Below, piece by piece: positions 26,014-34,567 of a DNA stretch of 64,000 bases. Position 1 is the stretch's first letter. Each line of letters starts with the position of its first letter. Under the pieces are notes generated by a model, which was given only the letters and a program-made list of their open reading frames with translations, did no database searches and was not told where the DNA came from. The position numbers and the translations under genes are program-made. The DNA is from Rhizobium sp. RM (GTDB lineage: Bacteria; Pseudomonadota; Alphaproteobacteria; Rhizobiales; Rhizobiaceae): positions 186,001-250,000 of the forward strand of contig NZ_JACAWV010000023.1 in assembly GCF_013390595.1 (NCBI RefSeq), read 5' to 3'.

Positions 26014-27236
26014 TGTTGCAGCAGAACCCAACCGCAACCAAGCCCTCCCCAACCGCCGTTTTTGTGGCGGTTGGGGGACTTTATATCGGGCAAAGCGTCA
26101 TCGGTGGCCTCACCTTCCTCGGCCTGCCAGCAGTTCTGCGAAGTGCTGGACTGCCGCTCGATCAGATTGGCCTTCTCTACCTGACTGTATTGCCCTGGAC
26201 GCTTAAGTTCCTCTGGTCGCCTCACATTGAACGTTATCGCCTTCCGCCGGTCGGGAAAAACCGATCCCGTGTCATCGTCGGCTCGGGAATCACTGTCTGC
26301 GCTGCCGGTCTTGCCGTGCTCGCTTTTACGGGCCCCACTCCCGTAAGCATAGCAATCGCGATCCTTTCGGCGATCGCGCTCGTGACGGCTACGGTCGATA
26401 TCGCCTGTGACGGTTATGCGGTCGAGACATTGGCAGAGGAGCATCACGGCTGGGGCAATGCCGCCCAGGTTGGAGGTTCCTACCTCGGCTCGGCCATTGG
26501 CGCCGGTCTCTTTCTGGTGCTGGTGGAACGCTCCGGCTGGACGAACGCCACTCTTGTCATGAGTGGTCTTGTCATTCTGCTCGCACTGCCATTTCTATTC
26601 GGGCCTGCTTCAAAGACGAGCGTACAGACCCGTGACCATCTGCCATCGATCAGAAATGCACTCAAAAGACCACAGGTCCGCACCGGTCTCATCGTCGCCG
26701 CCGTCTATGTCGCTGCGCAGAAATGGGGGCTCTCGATGCTCGGGCCGTTTCTGGTCGATTATGGCTTTGACCTTGCAACCATCGGCGCGCTGAACGGGGT
26801 TGGCAGTATGGTCGTCGGTTTCGCCGGTGCCTTGCTCGGCGGGACACTGGTGAGGCTTTATGGTGCCTCACGCGTCCTGCTAATCGCGATTTTCGTGCAA
26901 ACGGCCCTTCTTTGCGTCTTTGCCTATCTCAGCGTCCACCGCGACATCTCGCAATGGATCGTCATGACGGTTGCGGTCGCAAGTTCATCCGGCATCATGT
27001 CCATCGGCTTTGTCGCACTTTATGCCTGCTTCATGGGCTGGTCAGACCCACGCCAGGCGGGTGTGGACTTTACACTCTTCCAGTGCATGGACGGTATTGT
27101 CAGCATGGCGGGAGGTCTTGGTGCGGGAGCAATCGCAGAGCGCTTCGGTTATCAGGCATCGTTCGGCCTGGCCGCTATCGTTTCAGTGCTCGCAGCACCG
27201 GTCATCTTTCTGCTGATGCGACGGCAGAACGGCTGA
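26013..27236 (+). CDS. RhtX/FptX-family MFS siderophore permease
   Basis: A 407-residue membrane protein with 12 predicted helices. The N-terminus (LYIGQSVIGGLTFLGLPAVL, then TVLPWTLKFLWSPHIERYR) is the hallmark of the RhtX/FptX family, single-protein inner-membrane importers that take up rhizobactin 1021 or pyochelin without an ABC transporter. The charged residues DIACDGYAVETLAEEHHGWGN lie in the central loop. It overlaps the receptor gene by one base, so receptor and permease probably share one siderophore. No ABC components for this siderophore are seen nearby, which supports a one-component step across the inner membrane. The siderophore itself is not identifiable. Confidence 0.9.
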   Translation: MLQQNPTATKPSPTAVFVAVGGLYIGQSVIGGLTFLGLPAVLRSAGLPLDQIGLLYLTVLPWTLKFLWSPHIERYRLPPVGKNRSRVIVGSGITVCAAGLAVLAFTGPTPVSIAIAILSAIALVTATVDIACDGYAVETLAEEHHGWGNAAQVGGSYLGSAIGAGLFLVLVERSGWTNATLVMSGLVILLALPFLFGPASKTSVQTRDHLPSIRNALKRPQVRTGLIVAAVYVAAQKWGLSMLGPFLVDYGFDLATIGALNGVGSMVVGFAGALLGGTLVRLYGASRVLLIAIFVQTALLCVFAYLSVHRDISQWIVMTVAVASSSGIMSIGFVALYACFMGWSDPRQAGVDFTLFQCMDGIVSMAGGLGAGAIAERFGYQASFGLAAIVSVLAAPVIFLLMRRQNG

Positions 27237-27252
27237 GGATTATAGGATTGCT

Positions 27253-27278
27253 GGGCGCGTCTTATTGAGGACGCGCCC
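27253..27278. terminator. Hairpin terminator between convergent genes
   Basis: Perfect nine-base arms (27253-27261 and 27270-27278) enclose an eight-base loop in the 55-base space between the permease gene and the phosphatase gene. The stem is G+C-rich and T-runs are poor, so it may serve both directions weakly. Confidence 0.55.
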
Positions 27279-27291
27279 TGCACGTTCATGG

Positions 27292-29223
27292 TTATTCGAC
27301 AACGACAGACAGTGTCGAACCGGTGTAAACCGGGCGTAGCTTCACATCACCACTGTCGATCGATGCAAAGGTTCCGGCAAGACCGTCCGTTCTCAAAACC
27401 TCGAACCGGGTTCCGGCAGATGGCGCTGCACCATCAAACTTAAGGTGGAGGCTTCCACCGTCGATTTGCGCGTGGCCCTTGATCTCAACAGGGCCGTTAG
27501 AGAGATCAACAGCAAGCGTTCCGCTCGTGATGACAAGGCTGCCGGCACCAAGGGCATTGGCTGATGCTGCGACCAGCGTTCCCTCGTTCAGCACAGTTCC
27601 GCCGCTATAGCTGTTGTTGCCGCTCAGTGTGAGGGCGCCGCTTCCCGATTTGACGAGGCGCCCTGCCCCCGAAATGTCATTTGTCCAGCGATCTGCCGCG
27701 TTGAAGCCACCGGCAGCAGCATCCATGGTGACGTGGACGTCGCCGTCAAACGAACCGTAACCGGCAGCGGCAGCAACGAGATTGATGCGACCCCAGCCAT
27801 TGCTGTCATCGAGCAATGGATAACCGGCCTCGATACCCGTCGAGAAAAGAACTGCCCGGCGCTGGGCAACGTCGAGATAGGGCAACCGCGTTTCAAGAAG
27901 AACCTCTGCGCCCTTCGGAACAACCATCGTCGTATTACCAACGCCTGCCTTACGGCTGAAGGAGAATGTCATCCGTTCGCGGTAATCGGCCTTGTTGGCC
28001 GTTTCATCTACGAAACGATCAAGGCTTGCGTCCTGGCTGTGGGCGAAGACCAGCAAAGATTGTCCCTCCGGCAGGCGCTTCTTGAAATAGGTCTGCAACT
28101 CGTCATAAGCCGCCTTCTTGGCGTCTGCATTTTTGGGGTCCTGCAGCATTGCGGCAGCCATGGCGGTTGCCGAGATCCTGCCACCGATGACATCGAGAGG
28201 CGAATGCATGCCAGCGACAACCCGGCTCTCACCCAGTTCGGAAGCCATCGTCAGCAACTCGGAAAACCGCTCCGGCACTGCATAGGCGTAGGCGATGGCA
28301 GCGAGATAAGCGGCATTGGTGTGACCGCTCGGAAAACCGCCGTCTTTCGGGCGTCCGCGATTTTCGCGGGCATATTTCAGTGCCGGGACAATCACGCCTG
28401 GATCATTCTCGTAAGCCTCGAACTTGCGGTCACCGATCGTCTCGGTCCCGGTCTCGTTGACCTCACCCTTGTCATTCATGCGCCAGGGACGTGGTGAGGA
28501 ATAGAAATATTTGGCCGGCGAAGTGGTCCCTTCAGGGCCTCTCATCACCTTCATGAATGCAACGAAGTTCTTGAGTTCGGAATCAGGCGCGCCGGCTTCC
28601 GTACCCTTGTCGTCTTCCTTTCGTTCGATAACCTCGTTCGGATTGAAATCCGCAAGCGTGTGATTGATCGTTGTCGTCGCACCGGCACCCTCGCGATACC
28701 ATTGAGCAAGTGGGCCCATGCCCTCGATCACGCTGTAACCCTGCGAACGGCGGTCATTCATATAGGCCGCAAAAGCTCTCTCGGGTGTTCTGTTCTTGCC
28801 GGTTACAGAGAGAACGTAACGCATGTTCTCTTCCCAGACTGCGGGATCGACGATCCTGACGTGACTGAAGTCGGTCGGGCCGTCGCCATTCGCACCACCA
28901 TCAGCCCATTTTTCATCGCCCAGTGTCCAGATCCGGTTAAAGCCTGAGAGGATGTCGATGACCGGGTTATCCTTGTCATCATAGGCCCTGACATCCTTGC
29001 CCTCGGCGTTTTTGCCGGTCTGGTTGCGGTAGTTATCCGCGAAGGGCAACGGGTACTGGGTGGCCGGCTCCGGCACCAAAATCGAATAGCCCTGGCCTTG
29101 TGGTGCGCTATTATCGAATGCACCGGCACCTGCAACAGTGGTCAGGAGAGAGACGGTGGCAAGCAAGGTTAGCCGCAGGGGCGGAAAATACGAGTTCAGT
29201 CTGGCCATGATGTTGAATCCCAT
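27292..29223 (-). CDS. PAP2/class A acid phosphatase fused to an autotransporter-associated repeat
   Basis: A 643-residue exported protein. After a signal peptide of about 35 residues the enzyme domain shows the complete class A acid phosphatase pattern: K-x6-R-P (KYFYSSPRP, near residue 236), FPSGHTNAAYL, and SRVVAGMHSPLD, with the usual Lys, Arg, Ser, Gly, His, Arg and Asp ligands. Residues after about 515 form a PATR-type beta-strand repeat (GRLVKSGSGALTLSGNNSYSG, then LNEGTLVAASANALG), and the protein ends without an autotransporter beta-barrel. It should release phosphate from organic phosphates in the periplasm or at the cell surface. ATG 29223 and ATG 29208 are both possible starts. 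It stands alone on its strand. Confidence 0.88.
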   Translation of the reverse strand: MGFNIMARLNSYFPPLRLTLLATVSLLTTVAGAGAFDNSAPQGQGYSILVPEPATQYPLPFADNYRNQTGKNAEGKDVRAYDDKDNPVIDILSGFNRIWTLGDEKWADGGANGDGPTDFSHVRIVDPAVWEENMRYVLSVTGKNRTPERAFAAYMNDRRSQGYSVIEGMGPLAQWYREGAGATTTINHTLADFNPNEVIERKEDDKGTEAGAPDSELKNFVAFMKVMRGPEGTTSPAKYFYSSPRPWRMNDKGEVNETGTETIGDRKFEAYENDPGVIVPALKYARENRGRPKDGGFPSGHTNAAYLAAIAYAYAVPERFSELLTMASELGESRVVAGMHSPLDVIGGRISATAMAAAMLQDPKNADAKKAAYDELQTYFKKRLPEGQSLLVFAHSQDASLDRFVDETANKADYRERMTFSFSRKAGVGNTTMVVPKGAEVLLETRLPYLDVAQRRAVLFSTGIEAGYPLLDDSNGWGRINLVAAAAGYGSFDGDVHVTMDAAAGGFNAADRWTNDISGAGRLVKSGSGALTLSGNNSYSGGTVLNEGTLVAASANALGAGSLVITSGTLAVDLSNGPVEIKGHAQIDGGSLHLKFDGAAPSAGTRFEVLRTDGLAGTFASIDSGDVKLRPVYTGSTLSVVVE

Positions 29224-29461
29224 GATTTTTTAAGCGTTACGCAATCTACTAAGACAGCCGGAATCAATCTCCGGTTTGCAGCCGGGAGCTCTAGTTCGTC
29301 GAGATTGCAGTTTTGAGACAAAAGGACAGGAAGCGCTTGTGCACTTACATTCGCCCGGCGAGCCACCCCAAATGGGTTGCCCGGCGAGACCGCGAACAGT
29401 CCCGCCGTATGTGATCTAGAATTAAGACGGCACCGTAGCACCGCCTTAAGCCCCGAAGAGT

Positions 29462-30742
29462 TTATTTTTTGACGGCAACGGCTTCGTTGATCTTTGCCAC
29501 GTCGTCTTCCAGAACCTTGTAGGTCTGGTCGAGCGTCAGCTCACCGACGATAAGCTGGCTCATGCGCTGCACGATCTGCTGGTAGACGGCAGTGCTACCC
29601 TTCGAATGTTCGAATTCGCGTGCGGCCTGGGGTACGTTCTTCTGATTGTCGAGGAAGACCTTCATCGCTGCCTTGGCATCTTCGCTCTTCAGCTTGTATT
29701 GCGGATCGGTGATTTCGGCGCCCGTCAGGACCACGTAGTTTTCAGCGATTTCACGCTGTACCTTTTCGGAGCCGAGGAACTCGATGAAGTGTGCCACGTC
29801 CTCAGGATATTTGGTGCGCTTGAAACCGACAACCGCTGTGCCACCCGACATGGTGTAGCAACCGGCCTCGCCGCAAGGCGCACTAAGGGCAGCCCACTCG
29901 AATGCATCGCCGATCTTGTTCTGGAAGGGGTTCACCATCCAGTTGCCGGCAAGATAGGTCACGACGTTTCCGTTGACGAATTCATCGCCCATGTTCTTGT
30001 ACTGGGAACCGCCGGCAGCGCCCCACATCTCCTTGGGGAAGCTTCCGTTCTGCGTCCAGGAATAGACGTCGGCGATATATTTTTTCGTCGCATCGTCAGG
30101 GAAGCTGAACTTGCCATCCTTCACGTAGGATGCCCCATAGGAAAAGGCACCGCCGGAAAACCGGTGGCCGGAACGGTCCATGGTGAAGGGGATCTGTACG
30201 CCGGTTGCTTTTGCAACACGAGCTGACGCCTCGACGATCTCACTGAATTTGGCCGTTGGTCCAGGTACCGGCTCGCCGGCCTGCTCGAACAATGTCTTGT
30301 TGACGAATGGCAGATTGAAGGTCTGCGAGGCGATATAGCCATTGAGCGACTGCGGATCGTTGATGCCTTTCAGGCGAAGACGGTCGAGGCTCGTTCCATG
30401 CAGCTTTGCAAAACCTTCCGGGTCTTTCATGTAGGGCCGCATGTCGAGATAGAAAGGTGCGAGCTGCCAATCGGTGATCTTGGCAACGTCAGGTCCTTCG
30501 CCGACGGCCAATTGTACGGGCAACTGCTTGGAGACAGCGTCATAACCCGACGACACAAAATTCACTTTAACGTCCGGATTGGCCGCCTCGAACTCCTTGC
30601 TGAGTGCAGCCATCCGTTGCACATAGCCCTGATCGTCATCGGTGAATAGAAACGTGATCGTTCTGGTTTCCGCCTGCGCTGCAGACAAGCTCGCGAGCGT
30701 AACAAAAGCAAGGGCGCTGACGCCCGAAAACAACTTCAGCAT
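29462..30742 (-). CDS. Sugar ABC transporter substrate-binding protein (UgpB-like)
   Basis: A 426-residue family 1 extracellular solute-binding protein. It has a signal peptide ending SAAQAE, TITFLFTDDDQGYVQRMAALSKEFEAANPDVKVNF, and later GGTAVVGFKRTKYPEDVAHFIEFL, typical of CUT1 binding proteins. It is divergent from the operon that encodes the matching ATPase and permeases, so it is the probable receptor for the oligosaccharides those genes degrade. The start is ATG 30742, preceded by GGGAGG. Pectin-derived (rhamnogalacturonan or unsaturated oligogalacturonide) fragments are the likely ligands from gene context; the ligand is not readable from the sequence. Confidence 0.88.
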   Translation of the reverse strand: MLKLFSGVSALAFVTLASLSAAQAETRTITFLFTDDDQGYVQRMAALSKEFEAANPDVKVNFVSSGYDAVSKQLPVQLAVGEGPDVAKITDWQLAPFYLDMRPYMKDPEGFAKLHGTSLDRLRLKGINDPQSLNGYIASQTFNLPFVNKTLFEQAGEPVPGPTAKFSEIVEASARVAKATGVQIPFTMDRSGHRFSGGAFSYGASYVKDGKFSFPDDATKKYIADVYSWTQNGSFPKEMWGAAGGSQYKNMGDEFVNGNVVTYLAGNWMVNPFQNKIGDAFEWAALSAPCGEAGCYTMSGGTAVVGFKRTKYPEDVAHFIEFLGSEKVQREIAENYVVLTGAEITDPQYKLKSEDAKAAMKVFLDNQKNVPQAAREFEHSKGSTAVYQQIVQRMSQLIVGELTLDQTYKVLEDDVAKINEAVAVKK

Positions 30743-30821
30743 GCACAACCTCCCAATGAAAACTTTTTCACAAATCGAACCGAAGCTCCTCTGATCAATT
30801 CGATTTCGGATGTTTTGCGAC

Positions 30822-30842
30822 TTGACAGAACAAACGTCAAGC
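30822..30842. promoter_or_regulatory. Divergent-promoter palindrome CTTGAC-N9-GTCAAG
   Basis: Six-base arms (30822-30827 and 30837-30842) separated by nine bases sit between the binding-protein gene and the divergent glycan operon. A TTGAC-like -35 element lies in each direction within it. The position fits an operator for one of the two LacI regulators encoded downstream, but no binding evidence exists. A further near-palindrome (TGAAA to TTTCA, 30897-30910) lies closer to the plus-strand start. Confidence 0.35.
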
Positions 30843-30936
30843 TGTTTCTTCCCAATAAATTCGACAGTTCGGACCGCAATCGCAAATTCCGCTCTGTGAA
30901 ATTATTTTCATAATGATCGACGGGAGGCGATCCACT

Positions 30937-33459
30937 ATGACTGATGAGCCCTTTGTGGCGACACGTTCGGCACCCACATATACAGTTGAAAAAGGTGACA
31001 CCGTCACGGCCTGGGTGGTCTCGAAGCTGATCGAGACCGCATTTCCCGGGATTGCTGCGCCGGCCGAAGACCGCGTCAACTATCGTTTCATCAACGGCTT
31101 CGTCGATGTCGGTGACCTGCCCTGCCGCAAGGCCTTTCAAAGCACAATGATCGGCCGCAACATCGCGCCCGACGCAGACTGGGCCCATTCTCATCTCAAC
31201 CTGCCGGGTTCGAACCGCCGCGTCGAGTTTACCGGCTTCTGGCATGTCCCGACCCATGTCCGCCGCTGGCTGAAGGGAACGTTTCGTACCGAAACGGCCC
31301 GTACCGTTGATCTGCGGCTTGCGACCTGCGGGGGCGTTCGGATCTGGGTCAACGGGGTCGAACAGGTTCGGTTTGAACCCTTCATCCGTAACGTCGAAAA
31401 CAAATGCGATATCAGCCTTCGCCTTGAGGCTGGAGACAACGAGATCCTCCTTCATTGCGAGGATCTGGCCGAGCGCGACATCATCTGGTTCTTCGAACTG
31501 GAGGTCATCGACAACCATGCCCTGACGGTTGTGCTTCCTGTTGCTCTCGACAGGGACGAGACGAGCCGGCTTGCCGCTCTGGTGCGCGACATCAGGCCGG
31601 CGCTCGATGTCTTTGTCGACACGCCGCTCGAACTTGTCTTCGACGCAGCGACCGACAAGCCATTACCAATCCAAGTCGCCGTCACAAGTCATGGTCATGA
31701 CCGCGCCGTTCTCGCCAGCATCGAAACCGTACTGACGCCCGGGCAGACCTCGCTCAAAATACCCCAGACTGTCGGCATTGCGGATGGCTATCATGGCGTG
31801 AAGGTCACGATCGGCTCGGGCACAGGGACTGTCACCCGGTCGATCGACGCTGCATTCATGAGCAATCTCGACCCGGTCGACGCAGGCGACGAGATCGAGG
31901 CGAGAAAGGCAGCAGCCCTCTCATTCAGCGCACGGTACGGCGCCTGGCGCATCGGACGGGCGCTTGCGATGGTCGCGACCGGTAGCGATGACAACGAGAC
32001 GATCGACGGAATCATCGCATCGACGCTTCATTCGATCGACGCGCGAGAAGATTGCTCGGACTTTGTCCTTGTGCCGCTTCTATGGCTTGTGCGCGCCTAT
32101 GGCGACCGGCTGCCGGTCGAGACCGTGGCAAGGATCAATCGGTCAATCGTCAATTACCGCTACTGGGTTGATGAACCCGGCAATGATGTCATGTGGTTCT
32201 GGAGCGAGAACCACGTGTTGTGCTTCCACACCAGCCAGTTGCTGGCAGGTGATTATTTGCCTGATGCCATATTCACCGCCTCCGGCCGCACCGGACGCCA
32301 GCAGGCTGCGCTTGCTTCCGAGCGCCTCGCCCGCTGGTTCGAAAGTGTGGAGGGGCATGGTCTCGCCGAATGGAATTCGGCCGCCTACTACCCGGTGGAC
32401 TTCATCGGGCTGCTTGCCATCGAACATTGGGCTCATCCGGAGCTTGCCGCCCGTGCGCGCCATCAGCTTGATCTCATCTTCGAGATGATCGCGCTCCACA
32501 CCTTGAATGGCGTCCCCTCGGGATCTCAGGGCCGCGCCTACGACAAAGAGTTGCGCGCCGGTCCTCTCACCGAGCTTGCGCCTTTTGCCCAGGTCGCATT
32601 CGGCAAGGGCTGGCTGAATGGTGGCGTTGCATCGCTTCCGATGTTTTGCTGCGGCGGCTATCTGCCACCTGCAAGGCTGACCTCTCTCGCTGCACTTGAT
32701 GAAAACCGAGTGATTGAGGCGAGGTACGCGCAGGGTCTCGAGGCCGGCAAACTTGTGCTCTTCAAGAACGAGGCGGCACAGCTCTCAACCGTGGTGGACC
32801 ACAAGACCGGGCGTAAGGGCCACCAGCAGCACGTGATGGACATCAAGCTTGCCGGCCACCCGATGGCGCGGCTCTGGGTCAACCATCCCGGCGAAGACGA
32901 TCCCTGGGGAACACAGCGCCCATCCTACTGGGCCGGAAGCGGCATTCTGCCCCGCGTTGCCCAACACCGTGATCTGGCAATGCTGATTTTCGATACGGCC
33001 GATCATCGTAACGACTGGACACACGCCTATCTCGGGCGCGACGGACTGGATGAGACAATCCAGGACGGCAACTGGCTGATTACCCGTGCTGGCCGCGGCT
33101 TTGCCGCTCTTTATGCAAGCAATGGCCTTGAAGCGATCATGACTGGCGCGACCGCCGGACGCGAAGTTCGCTCCCATGGGAAACGATGCGGCTGGATCGG
33201 CACTATCGGATGCGGCGATCAAGAGGATTTCTCGCGCTTCCGCGCCAGGGTGCTTGCAACGGAGGTGGCCTTTGATCCCGACCGTCGCGTGTTGACGGCG
33301 ACCCCGCCCGGCAGCCCTCAAATCAGTCTTTCATGGGACGGCGTATTCACCATTGGCGAAAAGGCAATGGCTTTTAATCACGAGCAACCCCAGCCCGAAC
33401 TGACGCTCGACAGCAACAAGACCGCTGCGAGCAATGCCCACCAGCTTTTCTATTCATGA
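30937..33459 (+). CDS. Unrecognised 840-residue protein of a pectin-utilisation operon
   Basis: I do not recognise a named family. The protein has no signal peptide and should be cytoplasmic. Residues about 30-200 look like a beta-sandwich (the GGVRIWVNGVEQVRF stretch resembles carbohydrate-binding folds). Residues about 330-560 are helix-rich with aromatic and acidic patches, including MWFWSENHVLCFHTSQLLAGD and LAEWNSAAYYPVDF, which suggests an alpha/alpha-barrel with Glu, Asn and His at an active-site-like position. The C-terminal third is beta-rich. This layout is seen in several polysaccharide lyases and hydrolases. It heads the operon that continues with GH105 and GH28 enzymes and an ABC transporter, so it probably acts on imported pectic oligosaccharides. 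The ATG at 30937 follows GGGAGG; an earlier ATG at 30913 is less likely. Confidence 0.7.
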   Translation: MTDEPFVATRSAPTYTVEKGDTVTAWVVSKLIETAFPGIAAPAEDRVNYRFINGFVDVGDLPCRKAFQSTMIGRNIAPDADWAHSHLNLPGSNRRVEFTGFWHVPTHVRRWLKGTFRTETARTVDLRLATCGGVRIWVNGVEQVRFEPFIRNVENKCDISLRLEAGDNEILLHCEDLAERDIIWFFELEVIDNHALTVVLPVALDRDETSRLAALVRDIRPALDVFVDTPLELVFDAATDKPLPIQVAVTSHGHDRAVLASIETVLTPGQTSLKIPQTVGIADGYHGVKVTIGSGTGTVTRSIDAAFMSNLDPVDAGDEIEARKAAALSFSARYGAWRIGRALAMVATGSDDNETIDGIIASTLHSIDAREDCSDFVLVPLLWLVRAYGDRLPVETVARINRSIVNYRYWVDEPGNDVMWFWSENHVLCFHTSQLLAGDYLPDAIFTASGRTGRQQAALASERLARWFESVEGHGLAEWNSAAYYPVDFIGLLAIEHWAHPELAARARHQLDLIFEMIALHTLNGVPSGSQGRAYDKELRAGPLTELAPFAQVAFGKGWLNGGVASLPMFCCGGYLPPARLTSLAALDENRVIEARYAQGLEAGKLVLFKNEAAQLSTVVDHKTGRKGHQQHVMDIKLAGHPMARLWVNHPGEDDPWGTQRPSYWAGSGILPRVAQHRDLAMLIFDTADHRNDWTHAYLGRDGLDETIQDGNWLITRAGRGFAALYASNGLEAIMTGATAGREVRSHGKRCGWIGTIGCGDQEDFSRFRARVLATEVAFDPDRRVLTATPPGSPQISLSWDGVFTIGEKAMAFNHEQPQPELTLDSNKTAASNAHQLFYS

Positions 33460-33472
33460 GCGGACACACCAG

Positions 33473-34567
33473 ATGAACCAGACACAGACGAATAACGACG
33501 CCCTTAAGACCACGATAGACAAGGTCGCGGTCGCCTTCAGTCGCCTCAAGGGTATTCAGGAGGGCTTGGTCAACGGCAGTGCCGACGGCAAGATCCAGTT
33601 CGATGAGTGGGACTGGGAGGTCGGCGTCGGCCTTTACGGCTTCCTGCGCCGGGCATTGGCAGCTAACGACCGCAAGGCCATCGATGACCTCGTCACATGG
33701 TATAGCTGGCAGATCGAGCGCGGTATTCCGCCACGCCAGATCAACAGCTCCGCACCGATGCTGCCCCTCGTCATCCTGACCGAACATGTCGACCGGCCGG
33801 ATTTCCGCGCGCTCGTCGAAGACTGGGCAGACTGGCTGGTCCACAAATTGCCGAAGACCGAAGACGGTGGATTTCAGCATGTCGTCAAAGAGCGCCTGAA
33901 TGACGGCGAACTGTGGGATGACACGCTCTTTATGGCATGCCTGTTCCTCGCTCGCGCCGGCGTTGTCTGCAAGCGGCAGGACTGGATCGACGAGGCCGTC
34001 TACCAGTTCGTCATTCACGCCCGTTATCTGTCCGATCCTGTCACGGGCCTCTGGTACCACGGCTGGACCTTCAATGGCCGTCACAACTTTGCAAACGCCT
34101 TCTGGGCACGTGGCAATTCCTGGATCACGGTCGCCATCCCGGAACTTTTCGAACTCGTGCCTTCACTCGCAGAGAAGGACAAGCGGTTCCTGGCAAATGT
34201 TCTGGCCAGCCAGGTGAAATCCTTGCGCCGGTTTCAGCGCGAGGACGGCATGTTCCACACGCTCCTCGATGACCCGACGTCACCGGTCGAAACCTCGGCA
34301 ACGGCCGGCATCGCCTATGGCATCCTGCGCGGTATCGAGGCCGGCATCCTCAGCAATGACAATCGCCCCCTTGCAGACGATGCTTTGAAGGCAGTGCTTG
34401 GCAATATCGATGCCGATGGCGTCGTCCACGGTGTCTCCGATGGGACTCCGATGGGACATGACCTCGATTTTTACCGCCGCATTCCAAATCTGCCGACACC
34501 CTACGGACAGGCTTTGACGATGCTCCTCCTGATCGACGTCTCCCTTGAAGAGGACAAGGCAGCATGA
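33473..34567 (+). CDS. GH105/GH88-family unsaturated (rhamno)galacturonyl hydrolase
   Basis: A 364-residue alpha/alpha-barrel enzyme, like YteR, expected to remove the unsaturated uronic acid from the non-reducing end of oligosaccharides produced by pectate or rhamnogalacturonan lyases, by hydrating the 4,5 double bond. The motif ELWDDTLFM carries the catalytic-type Asp, and GLWYHGWTFNGRHNFANAFWARGNSW follows in family order. The length matches the family. There is no signal peptide, so it acts after import. ATG 33473 is chosen; it lies 13 bases after the 840-residue protein, and the gene overlaps the next by ATGA. Confidence 0.9.
   Translation: MNQTQTNNDALKTTIDKVAVAFSRLKGIQEGLVNGSADGKIQFDEWDWEVGVGLYGFLRRALAANDRKAIDDLVTWYSWQIERGIPPRQINSSAPMLPLVILTEHVDRPDFRALVEDWADWLVHKLPKTEDGGFQHVVKERLNDGELWDDTLFMACLFLARAGVVCKRQDWIDEAVYQFVIHARYLSDPVTGLWYHGWTFNGRHNFANAFWARGNSWITVAIPELFELVPSLAEKDKRFLANVLASQVKSLRRFQREDGMFHTLLDDPTSPVETSATAGIAYGILRGIEAGILSNDNRPLADDALKAVLGNIDADGVVHGVSDGTPMGHDLDFYRRIPNLPTPYGQALTMLLLIDVSLEEDKAA

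Noticed and set aside
29422-29452. An imperfect hairpin after the binding-protein gene on the minus strand
   Set aside because: Several mismatches in the stem make it too weak to list as a terminator.
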